Assembly: GCF_002814235.1 (NCBI RefSeq)
Contig: NZ_PHSU01000039.1
Coordinates: forward strand, 1 to 64,000
DNA from: Pseudomonas sp. QS1027
Lineage (GTDB): Bacteria > Pseudomonadota > Gammaproteobacteria > Pseudomonadales > Pseudomonadaceae
Length of the DNA: 64,000 nt
Direction of reading: 5' to 3'
A program made the position numbers and the translations under genes. This document shows positions 9,346 through 17,785 of this stretch, piece after piece; the stretch's first letter is position 1; each line of letters begins with the position of its first letter. Below the pieces are notes generated by a model, which was not told the origin of the DNA, did no database searches, and worked only from the letters and a program-made list of their open reading frames with translations.

Positions 9346-10861
9346 TGGGGGCGGCTTCAATCCCCATGAACCGCCGCACCCGCTCGCCGCGCTGCTCCTC
9401 GCGAATCGCCCGCGGGCTGGCGTCCAGCTGCACCACCCCGTTCTCCATGAACACCACCCGATCGGAAATCGACATCGCGAAATCCATCTCATGGGTGACG
9501 ATCAACATCGTCATCCCTTCATCCGCCAACGCGCGGATCACCTTCAGCACCTCCCCCACCAGCTCCGGGTCCAGCGCCGAGGTCGGTTCGTCGAACAGCA
9601 TGATCTGCGGCTCCATCGCCAGCGCCCGGGCAATCGCCACCCGCTGCTGCTGACCGCCGGACAGTTGATGCGGATACTTGCGCGCATGGGCCAGCAAGCC
9701 GACCTTGTCCAGCAAGGCCAGTGCCCGCTGCTCACTCACTTCGCGGGCCGCCCCGTGGTAACGCGGCGCCAGGGTGATGTTGTCGAGAATGCAGCGATGG
9801 GGGAACAGGTTGAAGTTCTGGAACACCATGCCGATGCGCCGCACGCCCCGGCGGATCTGCGGGCTGTTGGGGTGGTCGGCGGCGCTGATGAAGCTTTCGC
9901 CGAACAGCACGATCTCGCCCTGGTCGATGCTTTCCAGGCCGTTGATGGTGCGGATCAGTGAGGTCTTGCCCGAGCCGGACGGACCGATAATGGAGATCAC
10001 CTGGCCGCTGCCGACCGCCAGGTCAATGCCCTTGAGCACTTCATGGTCGCCATAACGCTTGTGGATATTCTGCAGGTACAGCGCCGGTGCCGCGCCGGCC
10101 ACCGACTGCACGCGAGCGGGTTGGGCCAGCGGTTGCTGCGCCGCCCTGAGCCTGGCGACGCTGGCCTCGTCGAGGGTTTGCGGCGTGCGCTGGCCGAGGT
10201 CCAGATGCCGCTCCAGGCGCTGCAGAAGCCAGCCGAACAGACTGACGATCAGCACGTAGTACACCGCCACCGCGCCGAGGGTTTCCATCACCAGGAAGTT
10301 CTGCGCGTAGAGGCGCTGGCCGACAGTCAGCAGCTCGGTGAGGGAGATCACCGAGATCAGCGAAGTCAGTTTCACCACCGTGATGTATTCGTTGATCAGG
10401 GTCGGCAGCGAGATACGAAAGGCCTGGGGAATCACGATCAGGCGTTGCAGCCCCAGCACGCCGATGCCCAGGGCGCGGCCGGCTTCCTTCTGGCCTTTGG
10501 CGACCGAGATCAGGCCGCCGCGATGGATCTCGGCCATATACGCGGCCTCGGTGACCACCAGGGCGAACAAGCCGGAATAGAACGGGTTGGACAGCACGCT
10601 GCCGGTGACCGGGAACAGCTGCGGCAGGTTGTAGACGAACACCACCAGCACCAGCAGCGGGATGCTGCGAAAGAACCAGATATAGGTGGCCGCCGGTACA
10701 CGTAGCCAGGCCGAACTGGAGAGTTTGGCCGACGCCAGGACAAAGCCCAGCAGCATGCCGATAAACCAGGCCAGGGCGCTGAGCTCGACCACCGTGACGC
10801 AGGCTTGCCAGAAGGCCGGCATCGAGAACAGCGAAAAGAAATAGGGCCAATCGAATTGCAT
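9308..10861 (-). CDS. Fused amino-acid ABC transporter permease/ATP-binding protein
   Basis: This single 517-residue chain joins two halves of a polar amino-acid importer. Residues 1-220 are a HisM/GlnP-type permease with several hydrophobic helices and the EAA loop KEAGRALGI (about 125-133). Residues 260-505 are a GlnQ-type ATPase with Walker A GPSGSGKT (293-300), signature LSGGQQQR and Walker B IMLFDEPTSALDPE. A linker rich in Ala and Gln joins them. It is the last gene of a minus-strand unit with a binding protein, an oxygenase and a TIM-barrel protein. Such permease-ATPase fusions are known in Pseudomonas, so the fusion looks real, with no sign of a frameshift. Its 3' end overlaps recD. 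The substrate cannot be read from the sequence. Confidence 0.9.
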   Translation of the reverse strand: MQFDWPYFFSLFSMPAFWQACVTVVELSALAWFIGMLLGFVLASAKLSSSAWLRVPAATYIWFFRSIPLLVLVVFVYNLPQLFPVTGSVLSNPFYSGLFALVVTEAAYMAEIHRGGLISVAKGQKEAGRALGIGVLGLQRLIVIPQAFRISLPTLINEYITVVKLTSLISVISLTELLTVGQRLYAQNFLVMETLGAVAVYYVLIVSLFGWLLQRLERHLDLGQRTPQTLDEASVARLRAAQQPLAQPARVQSVAGAAPALYLQNIHKRYGDHEVLKGIDLAVGSGQVISIIGPSGSGKTSLIRTINGLESIDQGEIVLFGESFISAADHPNSPQIRRGVRRIGMVFQNFNLFPHRCILDNITLAPRYHGAAREVSEQRALALLDKVGLLAHARKYPHQLSGGQQQRVAIARALAMEPQIMLFDEPTSALDPELVGEVLKVIRALADEGMTMLIVTHEMDFAMSISDRVVFMENGVVQLDASPRAIREEQRGERVRRFMGIEAAPINAPHPAPASIR

Positions 10862-10918
10862 AGATACCTCGGTGTTGCATTGACGCTGCTACAGCCTCTC
10901 TGAGGCGACCCGATCCTT

Positions 10919-10991
10919 GTAGGGGCTGGGCTTGCCCGCGAAGCTTTTGGCGGCCTTGAGGGCCCCTTCGCGGGCAAGCCCAGCTCCTGCA
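10919..10991. repeat. REPIN, cttgcccgcgaag class
   Basis: Two copies of a short palindromic element face each other. The left arm GGCTGGGCTTGCCCGCGAAG is mirrored by CTTCGCGGGCAAGCCCAGC about 20 bases later, each flanked by the tag tgtagg/cctgca. It lies between the binding-protein gene and the downstream permease-ATPase gene of the same operon, where it could stabilise the upstream mRNA or cause partial termination. The same class recurs at 27832-27923. Confidence 0.85.
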
Positions 10992-11039
10992 GTCCGTGTG
11001 CCTACAGACAGCAATGGTCTACTCCAGAAACAGCCGGTT

Positions 11040-11828
11040 TTACTCCGCCGCTTCCAGGCTGTACTTGCTCAGGAGCGCCGCGTACTCGCCACTCTTCTTC
11101 GTCTCCTCGAACGCCTTGAGTAGCGCCTGGTAGGTCGCGTCATTGCCCTTCTTCACAAAGATCCCGAGGGTCTGCGAATAGATCAGGTGTTCGCTGCTCA
11201 CCACCACCCGGCCCTTGGTCTTCTCGGCGATCAGCTTCGCCGCACCGGCAATTTCCACCTGCGCCTGGACGTTGTTCGACAGCAGCGCCTGGGTCACTTC
11301 CGGAGCCGAGGGGTACTCGTTCACGGTGATCGCGCCCTTGCCCTTGGGCACGCAGTAATCAGTCGACAGCTTCTGGAACTGCGCCACCCAGGTGGTACCC
11401 TGCTCAAGGCCGATCTTCAAGCCGCAGAGCTCCTCCGGCGTACCCGGTTTCAGCGTGCTGTTGCTGGGCACCATGATCGCCGCGCCGGTCTTGGCGTAGG
11501 GAATGGTCATGGCCTGGGTCTGGCGCTCAGGGGTGATGTACATGCCGGAAATGATCGCGTCGTAGTGCCCGGCATTGAGGCCGAGGATCAGGCTCGGGAA
11601 CTTGGTGTCGACGAACTGCGCCTTGGCGTCCAGGTGCTTGGCCAGGGCCTGGGACAACTCGGGATCGGAACCGACCACATTCTTGTCGGCGTCATAGGAC
11701 TCGAACGGCGGGTAGGTGATTTCCATCCCGACTTTCAATTGGCCCGGGGTGGCCGTGGCGGCGAAGGCTGCGCTGCTGGACAGCAGGCCGGCGGCGATCA
11801 GGGTCAGGCGCGTGGTGTTCTTGTGCAT
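11040..11828 (-). CDS. Amino-acid ABC transporter periplasmic binding protein (SBP family 3)
   Basis: This 262-residue protein has a clear Sec signal peptide (MHKNTTRLTLIAAGLLSSSA, cleavage near AFA-AT at about 23). The mature protein opens with the family-3 solute-binding signature LKVGMEITYPPFESYDADKN, followed by the DYDAIISGMYITPER-type hinge segment. Two cysteines (about residues 140 and 170) may form a disulfide. It would capture a polar amino acid or opine-like ligand and deliver it to the fused permease-ATPase encoded just downstream. Closely related family-3 proteins bind histidine, arginine, octopine and others, and I cannot choose among them. Confidence 0.9.
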   Translation of the reverse strand: MHKNTTRLTLIAAGLLSSSAAFAATATPGQLKVGMEITYPPFESYDADKNVVGSDPELSQALAKHLDAKAQFVDTKFPSLILGLNAGHYDAIISGMYITPERQTQAMTIPYAKTGAAIMVPSNSTLKPGTPEELCGLKIGLEQGTTWVAQFQKLSTDYCVPKGKGAITVNEYPSAPEVTQALLSNNVQAQVEIAGAAKLIAEKTKGRVVVSSEHLIYSQTLGIFVKKGNDATYQALLKAFEETKKSGEYAALLSKYSLEAAE

Positions 11829-11871
11829 GTTCGGTGCTCCGAGGTGAAGTCTGGGGTGTGAGGGCTGGGTT

Positions 11872-12930
11872 TCAGGACGGCTGCGCCTGGTTTTTCAAAT
11901 GGCCGAAACTCGACGGCTTGCGGGCTTTCTCCGGCAGGGCGATCTCGCCGTTTTCCACGCGCTTGCGCAGGTACTGGTAGGTCTGCAAGGCCTGGCCGTA
12001 CATGTGTTCGCCAATGGCGATCTGTTCATAGTCCTGGCCGGCCTGGGCGAACCCCGGCAGCGGCTGGATCAGGGTGTGGAAGTCGCAGGCGTAGAACAGT
12101 GGGAAGGAATAACGCTCCTCGCTCACCGTGCGCACCCGGTGGGCGGTGGCGACAAAGGCCCCGGCGCTCATCACTTCGAGCATGTCGCCGATATTCACCA
12201 CGAACGCCCCGGGCAGCGGCGGCGCATCGATCCACTGGCCCTGGTCGTTCATCACTTCCAGGCCCGGTTTATCCGCCAGCAGGATGGTGAAGCACTCGTA
12301 GTCGGTGTGGGCGCCGATGCCGGGAGCGTCCTGGGCGGCGTCGTCGAAGGGGTAGTGGATCAGCCGCAGTTTCGACGGCGGACGGGTGACCAGGGCGTCG
12401 AAGGTGTTCTCTTCCAGGCCCAGGGCCAGGGCAAAGCCGCCGAACAGCTTGCGACCGAGGGCGAACACCGCCGCGTAATAGGCCTGCACCGCGTCCTTGA
12501 AGCCCGGCAGTGTCGGCCAGTCATTCGGTCCCAGCAGCGGCGTGCCGGCCAGTACCAGTGGATCGTCCGCCGGCACTTCGAAGCCGATGTCGAAGGCTTC
12601 CTTGTGATCCGGTTTGCCCTTGGCGTACACCTCTTCGCCTTCCGGGACAAAACCCTTGTGGGACTCCGAAGTGCCGATGTAATGCTGCATCTTGGTTTCG
12701 AACGGCTGGGCGAAATAATCCTTGGCCGCCTGGCGCAGATTGTCGATCAGCAGCGGATCGATGCCGTGCTCGGTGATGTAGAGGAAGCCCACCTCGCTGG
12801 CGGCGGCCCCCAGTTGCTCGGCTACCGCCAGCCGGTGTTCGAGTTCGACGCTGAACAGCCCGGCGATGTTCACCTGCGGGATGCTCTTGAAGTTGGCTTG
12901 GGCCGGGCGGTTGGGTGTGTTCTCAGACAT
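11872..12930 (-). CDS. 2-oxoglutarate/Fe(II)-dependent dioxygenase, isopenicillin N synthase-like
   Basis: This 352-residue cytoplasmic enzyme belongs to the IPNS/DIOX family. The N-terminal DIOX_N region is followed by the double-stranded beta-helix core. The iron ligands are H208 and D210 (GAHTDYE) and H264 (ATAHRV), and the 2-oxoglutarate-binding arginine is R273 (RYS). The motif IGDMLEVMS is also typical. The family hydroxylates, desaturates or cyclises small molecules using O2 and 2-oxoglutarate. It lies 43 bases upstream of the binding-protein gene and 12 bases downstream of the TIM-barrel gene, so the substrate is probably the compound imported by the ABC transporter. That link is inferred from gene order only. 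Confidence 0.88.
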   Translation of the reverse strand: MSENTPNRPAQANFKSIPQVNIAGLFSVELEHRLAVAEQLGAAASEVGFLYITEHGIDPLLIDNLRQAAKDYFAQPFETKMQHYIGTSESHKGFVPEGEEVYAKGKPDHKEAFDIGFEVPADDPLVLAGTPLLGPNDWPTLPGFKDAVQAYYAAVFALGRKLFGGFALALGLEENTFDALVTRPPSKLRLIHYPFDDAAQDAPGIGAHTDYECFTILLADKPGLEVMNDQGQWIDAPPLPGAFVVNIGDMLEVMSAGAFVATAHRVRTVSEERYSFPLFYACDFHTLIQPLPGFAQAGQDYEQIAIGEHMYGQALQTYQYLRKRVENGEIALPEKARKPSSFGHLKNQAQPS

Positions 12931-12942
12931 GACGCAAGCACC

Positions 12943-13794
12943 TCACGATTGGGTTGATTGGCTGAAACGCTGGAAATGTTCGCGCTCGGTCCGGGCCATC
13001 CAGACGTTCAGCGACCACAGGTCGGCGACCGGCACATTGGTGAAGGGCAGGTGATGCAGGTAGCCGTCGGCGCCGAACTCCGGGGTCAGCGTGGTGACCG
13101 TGTAGCCGCGTGCCTGCTGGGCCCGCCAGATGCTTTCCCAGTGGGCCTGGTGGAAGGCCAGCTCACGGGCGTATTCCGGGGCGCCGGGGTGTGGCACCTG
13201 CGGGCCCTGGTCGTAGCCGACCCGGGCCTGGATATGGTGAACGCGTTCGACAAAGGCGCTGAGGTCATCGGCGGGATCGTCGAGCAGGCGTTCGCAGGTG
13301 ACGATCCAGTGGCTGATGTCGCTGGTGAAGCGCAGGTCGGGCAGTTGCCGGATCAGTTCCAGGGTGACCCAGGGATTGAATAGCGAGCGCGAGCGGTGGG
13401 TTTCGAAGGTGCAGAACTGACCGTGACGCTTCGCCAGGGCCATGGCCTGGCCGAAGAACTCCACCTGCTGCGCCAGGGGCCAGCGGTCGTTGCCGGCCAG
13501 CAGATTGACGAAGCGCGGCTCCAGCTCGGCGGCCCAGGCCAGTTTGCGGTCCAGGTCCTGCAGGTGTTCGGCGGGCGCGGCGGCCTGGACGGGGAGCACG
13601 TCGTTGGCCGTGAAAACGGTGCTGATATAACCCAGGCGGTTGGCCCGCAGAAAGGCGGCGAACTCGCTGCGTTCGGCTGCGTCCAGCGGCAGGCGCGCCT
13701 CGAGGCCGTCGAAGCCGGCGGCCAGCAGCTCTTCAAGGGCCTGGGCCTTGCTTGCGGTGTAACCCCAAAGGGTACGGAAAATCTCCAGTTTCAT
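12943..13794 (-). CDS. Sugar phosphate isomerase/epimerase-like TIM barrel protein
   Basis: The 283-residue product resembles the AP-endonuclease-2/xylose-isomerase-like TIM barrel family. Candidate metal ligands appear in strand-end motifs: FETHRSR (E/H), SDISHW (D/H), HHIQARVG (H) and TPEFG (E). The N terminus (LEIFRTLWGYTASKAQALEELLAAGFDGLEARLP) is the usual beta1-alpha1 that positions the first acidic residue. It is the first gene of the four-gene unit and its start is an ATG at 13794. The family covers isomerases, epimerases, dehydratases and some lyases, so the reaction is unknown. Genetic linkage to an oxygenase and an amino-acid importer argues for catabolism of the imported compound. 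Confidence 0.82.
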   Translation of the reverse strand: MKLEIFRTLWGYTASKAQALEELLAAGFDGLEARLPLDAAERSEFAAFLRANRLGYISTVFTANDVLPVQAAAPAEHLQDLDRKLAWAAELEPRFVNLLAGNDRWPLAQQVEFFGQAMALAKRHGQFCTFETHRSRSLFNPWVTLELIRQLPDLRFTSDISHWIVTCERLLDDPADDLSAFVERVHHIQARVGYDQGPQVPHPGAPEYARELAFHQAHWESIWRAQQARGYTVTTLTPEFGADGYLHHLPFTNVPVADLWSLNVWMARTEREHFQRFSQSTQS

Positions 13795-14126
13795 CGGTGA
13801 GCCTCAACGACGCCTTGAACGGCACGGTGCGCGTCACGGAGTGGAGCCGGGACGAGCGGTGACGGCAGTGATCAAGGGTTTTCGTCGAGCCGGTTCTCTG
13901 CGGAACCGGTCTCACATCAGGCCAGGGGAGGGGATTCCCCGGCAGGAGCATGGCGTCGATCTTAGGCAGCTCAGCGTGCGCAGAAGAATAGGAAAGCTCA
14001 AATCCATACTTCATGAATTCATAAACTATTAGTGGGCTATCTATATGTCCGGCAGCCATCCTGGCGACCTGAGGGATATGCTATTGTTTCGGCATTATTC
14101 CTACGTAGTTTTAAGAGAATTCCTGC
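13795..14126. promoter_or_regulatory. Divergent control region with a hairpin at 13890-13909
   Basis: This non-coding region of about 330 bases separates the minus-strand uptake/oxygenase unit from yfiRNB. It must hold both promoters. A perfect 7-bp inverted repeat, CCGGTTC with a 6-base loop and GAACCGG, lies about 95 bases upstream of the TIM-barrel start and has no T tract. It could be an operator or part of a leader. Near yfiR the sequence becomes AT-rich (around 14000-14110). No regulator gene for the uptake unit is adjacent. Confidence 0.4.
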
Positions 14127-14702
14127 ATGAACGTGGCTGTCTCGACGACAGGGCGATTTTGGGGGTGGAAACAGTTCTGCCTGTCTGCCCTTCTCTGTTT
14201 GTTGACGCACATCAGCTTTGCCCAGGACACCGCGCCCAGCGGCGCTGCCGATCAGCGTGCCCAGGCGGTCACCCAGGTGGTGCTGGGGATTCTCAGCTAT
14301 GCGCGCTGGCCGGTGGAGCCTGCGCAACTGCGCTTGTGCATTGTCGGTCCCACCGAGTACACCGACGATCTGGTCAAGGGCACCACCCAGGCCTCCGGGC
14401 GACCGGTGCTGGTCCAGCGCCTGCTGGCGAGCAGCCCGACCCTGGGCAGTGCCTGTGATGCCGTCTATATCGGCAAGCTGAGCAGCGAAGAACGCAGCCA
14501 ACTCTTCAGTGCCTTGAACGGCCACGCGGTGCTGAGCATCAGCGAAGGCGGCGATCAATGCACGGTCGGCAGCCTGTTCTGCCTGCGGGTCGCCGACAGC
14601 CAGGTGTCGTTCGAGGTCAATCTCGACTCGGTCGCCCGCAGTGGCGTGCGCATTCACCCCAGCGTGCTGCAACTCTCGCGGCGCCGGAGCCCGCAGCCAT
14701 GA
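14127..14702 (+). CDS. yfiR: YfiR, periplasmic repressor of the diguanylate cyclase YfiN
   Basis: This is a 191-residue periplasmic protein with a signal peptide (hydrophobic core CLSALLCLLTHISFAQ, cleavage near 33). The mature region has the YfiR-type stretch VTQVVLGILSYARWP and four cysteines (in RLCIVG, SACDAV, DQCTVG and LFCLRV), as needed for the two disulfides known in the family. In P. aeruginosa, YfiR binds the periplasmic domain of YfiN and silences it, and redox stress or sequestration by YfiB releases it. An AAGAG ribosome site precedes the ATG. The stop overlaps the yfiN start (ATGA). The order yfiR-yfiN-yfiB is the canonical one. Confidence 0.92.
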   Translation: MNVAVSTTGRFWGWKQFCLSALLCLLTHISFAQDTAPSGAADQRAQAVTQVVLGILSYARWPVEPAQLRLCIVGPTEYTDDLVKGTTQASGRPVLVQRLLASSPTLGSACDAVYIGKLSSEERSQLFSALNGHAVLSISEGGDQCTVGSLFCLRVADSQVSFEVNLDSVARSGVRIHPSVLQLSRRRSPQP

Positions 14703-15970
14703 TCGGCTGGATCAGGTCCGGCGCGCGCCCCAGCCTGCGCTCGGTGCTGGGCCGTGGGCACTTGCTGGCGGCCATGGCCGCCGTGGGCCTGGTGAGCGTG
14801 TCGCTGACCTTTCTCGGCGTGCTGGCCCTGCGGGTCTATGCCGACCATAACCTGCACCTGATCGCCCGTTCCATCAGCTACACCGTGGAAGCCGCGGTGG
14901 TGTTCAACGACAGCAGCGCGGCCACCGAGGCCCTGGCCCTGATTGCCGAGACCGAAGAAGTGGCCGATGCCGAAGTCTTCGATGCCCACGGTCAATTGCT
15001 GGCGCGCTGGCAGCGGCCGGAAACCGGCCTGCTCTCCGAAGTGGAGATGCAGCTGGCGCGGGCCCTGCTCGAACAACCGATCCGCCTGCCGATAATCCAT
15101 CAGGACCGTGAGGTCGGCAGCATTCGCCTGACCGGGCATGGCGGCAGCCTGCTGCGTTTCCTGATCAGCGGCCTGCTCGGCATCGTGGTCTGCAGCGCCC
15201 TGGCGGCGTGGCTTGGGTTGTATCTGGCGCGACGTCTGCTGCGGGGCATTATCGGCCCGTTGCGCAGCCTCGCCGACGTGGCCCACGCCGCGCGCCGCGA
15301 GCGGGCCTTCGACCGGCGCGTGCCGCCAGCGCAGATTGCCGAGCTGGACAACCTGGGCATCGACTTCAATGCCCTGCTCGACGAACTGGAGTCCTGGCAG
15401 ACCCACCTGCAGAGCGAAAACGAATCCCTGGCCCACCAGGCCAGCCACGACAGCCTGACCGGCCTGCCGAACCGGGCCTTCTTCGAAGGCCGGCTGATGC
15501 GCGCCCTGCGCAATGCCGCCAAGCAGGGCGAGCGGGTCGGCGTGCTGTTTCTCGACAGCGATCGTTTCAAGCAGATCAACGACAACTTCGGCCATGCGGC
15601 GGGCGATGCGGTGCTGGTCGCCGTGGCTACGCGGGTGCGCGCGCAACTGCGTGAAGAGGACCTGGTGGCGCGCCTGGGCGGTGACGAGTTCGCCGTGCTG
15701 CTCACGCCGCTGCACAAGATCGAAGACGCCCAGCGCATTGCCGACAAGATCATCGCCAGCATGGACGCACCCATTGCGGTCCCCGGTGAAGCCCAGGTGC
15801 TGACCTCGCTGAGCATCGGCATCGCGGTTTACCCCGACCATGGCGCCACCCCGGGCACCTTGCTCAACGCCGCCGATGCGGCGATGTACCATGCCAAGCG
15901 CCTCGCCCGAGGCGGGCAACACACGGCGGAGTCGGAGCACCCCGCCGCCATCGTTCAAACCAGGAGTTGA
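14699..15970 (+). CDS. yfiN: YfiN/TpbB membrane diguanylate cyclase
   Basis: This 423-residue inner-membrane enzyme makes c-di-GMP, promoting attachment and small-colony growth. It has one helix near residues 22-46, a periplasmic PAS-like domain (about 47-150), a second helix (about 152-175), a HAMP region (about 176-235) and a GGDEF domain. The active-site signature GGDEF is at 327-331. The inhibitory site RxxD (R318-D321) lies five residues upstream, so product feedback inhibition should be intact. The ATG overlaps the yfiR stop. Activity is expected to be held down by YfiR from the periplasm. Confidence 0.93.
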   Translation: MIGWIRSGARPSLRSVLGRGHLLAAMAAVGLVSVSLTFLGVLALRVYADHNLHLIARSISYTVEAAVVFNDSSAATEALALIAETEEVADAEVFDAHGQLLARWQRPETGLLSEVEMQLARALLEQPIRLPIIHQDREVGSIRLTGHGGSLLRFLISGLLGIVVCSALAAWLGLYLARRLLRGIIGPLRSLADVAHAARRERAFDRRVPPAQIAELDNLGIDFNALLDELESWQTHLQSENESLAHQASHDSLTGLPNRAFFEGRLMRALRNAAKQGERVGVLFLDSDRFKQINDNFGHAAGDAVLVAVATRVRAQLREEDLVARLGGDEFAVLLTPLHKIEDAQRIADKIIASMDAPIAVPGEAQVLTSLSIGIAVYPDHGATPGTLLNAADAAMYHAKRLARGGQHTAESEHPAAIVQTRS

Positions 15971-15974
15971 ACCC

Positions 15975-16478
15975 TTGCACACACTGACTCGCCGGACCCT
16001 GCGTTTTTTCACCCTGGCCCTGTTCACCGCGCTGCTGGCGCTGGCCGGCTGCCAGACCGCGCCCCCCAAAGGCCTGAGCGCGGCGCAGATTGCCGTGCTC
16101 AAGCAACAGGGCTTCGAGCTGACGGACGAGGGCTGGGCCTTCGGCCTGTCGGGCAAGGTGCTGTTCGGCAGTGACCTGGAAGTGTTGAACAAGGAGAGCC
16201 ACGACATCGTCGAGCGCATCGCCAAGGCGCTGTTGAGCGTGGGTATCCAGCGGGTGCGGGTGGACGGGCATACCGATGCGTCCGGCAAGGAGTCCTACAA
16301 CGAACAACTGTCCATGCGCCGGGCCAACAGCGTGGCGACCGTGCTCGAGCAGTCCGGCATGAAGCACGAGAATATCCAGCTGCGCGGCTTGGGCAGCCGC
16401 GAGCCGGTGGCCAGCAACGACACGGTGGCGGGGCGCACCGAGAACCGTCGGGTGTCGATTGTGGTGATTGCCGACTGA
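15975..16478 (+). CDS. yfiB: YfiB, OmpA-like outer-membrane lipoprotein
   Basis: This 167-residue lipoprotein has a signal peptide ending in a lipobox (LLALAGC, lipidated Cys near residue 25) and a C-terminal OmpA/Pal peptidoglycan-binding domain (VRVDGHTDASGKESYNEQLS, then RGLGSREPVASN and ENRRVSIVV). In P. aeruginosa YfiB sequesters YfiR at the outer membrane and so activates YfiN. The best start is a TTG at 15975, with the ribosome site CAGGAG 9 bases upstream and 4 bases after the yfiN stop. No ATG or GTG gives a plausible signal peptide. Upstream in-frame codons lie inside yfiN. Confidence 0.9.
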   Translation: MHTLTRRTLRFFTLALFTALLALAGCQTAPPKGLSAAQIAVLKQQGFELTDEGWAFGLSGKVLFGSDLEVLNKESHDIVERIAKALLSVGIQRVRVDGHTDASGKESYNEQLSMRRANSVATVLEQSGMKHENIQLRGLGSREPVASNDTVAGRTENRRVSIVVIAD

Positions 16479-16640
16479 GCACCGCACGTCGCCTGAACAC
16501 TGCCTGGGCGCGGTCTTTGGCGACGTGGCGAACCGCGCTGCAGCGGTTGAAATAATTGGCTTCCATCCTTTCTCGATGCACCTGCATGCGGGTATAAGGA
16601 TGGGCCCTCTCAGGAGGGAGTCGACTGAGAGGATGTTTTA

Positions 16641-17762
16641 ATGCTTCAAGTTCAATGGGCCAGCCACGCTGCGTCTGTTCCCGCGACACTGTGGGAAAGC
16701 TGTTTTAGCGGCGTCGAAGGTCGTTGGTGGTACGAAGCCCTGGAAGACGGAGGGCTTGAAGATCAGTTCGAATTTGCCTACGCCATTCTGGAGAAAGATG
16801 GGCAGCCGATTGGCTTGGCTCCCACGTTCATCATGAACGTGCCCATGGAACTGGTTGTCCCGCCGGTGATTGCCAGGATGCTCCGGGTAATCCCGGCACT
16901 GCGTTACCAGCGCACCCTGTTCGTCGGCTCACCCTGTTCCGACGAGGGCACCATCGGCTTGCTGCCGGGGCATTCGCTGGCGGATATCCTCGGGCCGCTG
17001 CAAGACGCGCTGAGCCTGCGGGCGAAAGCCAGGAACGCGGCGATGACCGTCTGGAAGGACTTTGCCGAAGAACAGAAAGCGGCGTTTGAAGGGCTGTGCG
17101 CAACCCACGGACTGTTTCCCATGGTGAGTTTTCCGGGCACGGCGGTCGAACTGGCCCCGGGTGGTTTCGAGGGTTATCTCAAGACCCTCAAGAGCCGTCA
17201 CCGTTATCTGCTGAAAAAGAAACTCAAACACGGTCTGCTGCCGGGCGCCCTGACGGTGCAGATCGTGCAGCAACCGGATGAAAAAACGCTGCAAGAGCTG
17301 TACAGCCTTTTTCTGCAAACCTACGAGAAGGGCAAGACCAAATTCGAGAAGCTCACGTTCGAGTTCTTTCGCCAGATTGCCCTCAAGCCCGAGTCGCATT
17401 TCATCCTGTTGAGCGATGAAAAGACCGGCAAGATGGTGGCGTTCATGCTCTGCTTCCTGCTCGGTGACAAGGCGATCAACAAGTTCATCGGTATCGATTA
17501 CCAGGCGGACAAGCAGCTGCACCTGTATTTCCAGCTCTGGGAGCGGGCGGTGAAGTGGTCCTACAGTGTCGGCGCCACGCGTCTGGACAGTGGCCAGACC
17601 GGCTACCGGGTCAAACGTGAGCTCGGTCATCACCTGGTGGCGCTGGACTGCTATTGCCGTCATCGCAATCCGTTGCTGAATCGGGTCTTCGGTGCGGTGG
17701 CCAAGGGCATTACCTGGCAGAGCCTGGACCCGGATCTGCAGACCATGGCCGAGGAACAGTAG
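16641..17762 (+). CDS. GNAT-fold acyltransferase, BioF2/FemAB-like
   Basis: This 373-residue cytoplasmic protein resembles the FemAB/BioF2-like acetyltransferase group (peptidogalycan biosynthesis type). The basic segment TLKSRHRYLLKKKLK (about 184-198) and the C-terminal half (FLLGDKAINKFIGIDYQ; LHLYFQLWERAVKWSYSVGATRLDSGQTGYRVKREL) carry the second GNAT repeat typical of the family. Such enzymes transfer acyl or aminoacyl groups to cell-envelope or small-molecule acceptors. It follows the yfi operon by 160 bases with its own ATG, and nothing links it functionally. The true substrate cannot be deduced. Confidence 0.75.
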   Translation: MLQVQWASHAASVPATLWESCFSGVEGRWWYEALEDGGLEDQFEFAYAILEKDGQPIGLAPTFIMNVPMELVVPPVIARMLRVIPALRYQRTLFVGSPCSDEGTIGLLPGHSLADILGPLQDALSLRAKARNAAMTVWKDFAEEQKAAFEGLCATHGLFPMVSFPGTAVELAPGGFEGYLKTLKSRHRYLLKKKLKHGLLPGALTVQIVQQPDEKTLQELYSLFLQTYEKGKTKFEKLTFEFFRQIALKPESHFILLSDEKTGKMVAFMLCFLLGDKAINKFIGIDYQADKQLHLYFQLWERAVKWSYSVGATRLDSGQTGYRVKRELGHHLVALDCYCRHRNPLLNRVFGAVAKGITWQSLDPDLQTMAEEQ

Positions 17763-17785
17763 GGGCGGTTATTACCCCATCCCGC

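Noticed and set aside
9308..10861. Frameshift or misassembly fusing a permease and an ATPase gene
   Set aside because: The frame is continuous with a plausible linker, both halves are complete, and such fusions are known in Pseudomonas.
10919..10991. CRISPR repeat or IS terminal repeats
   Set aside because: Arms are inverted pairs with short unequal spacers and no repeat-spacer array, cas gene or transposase. They fit REPINs.
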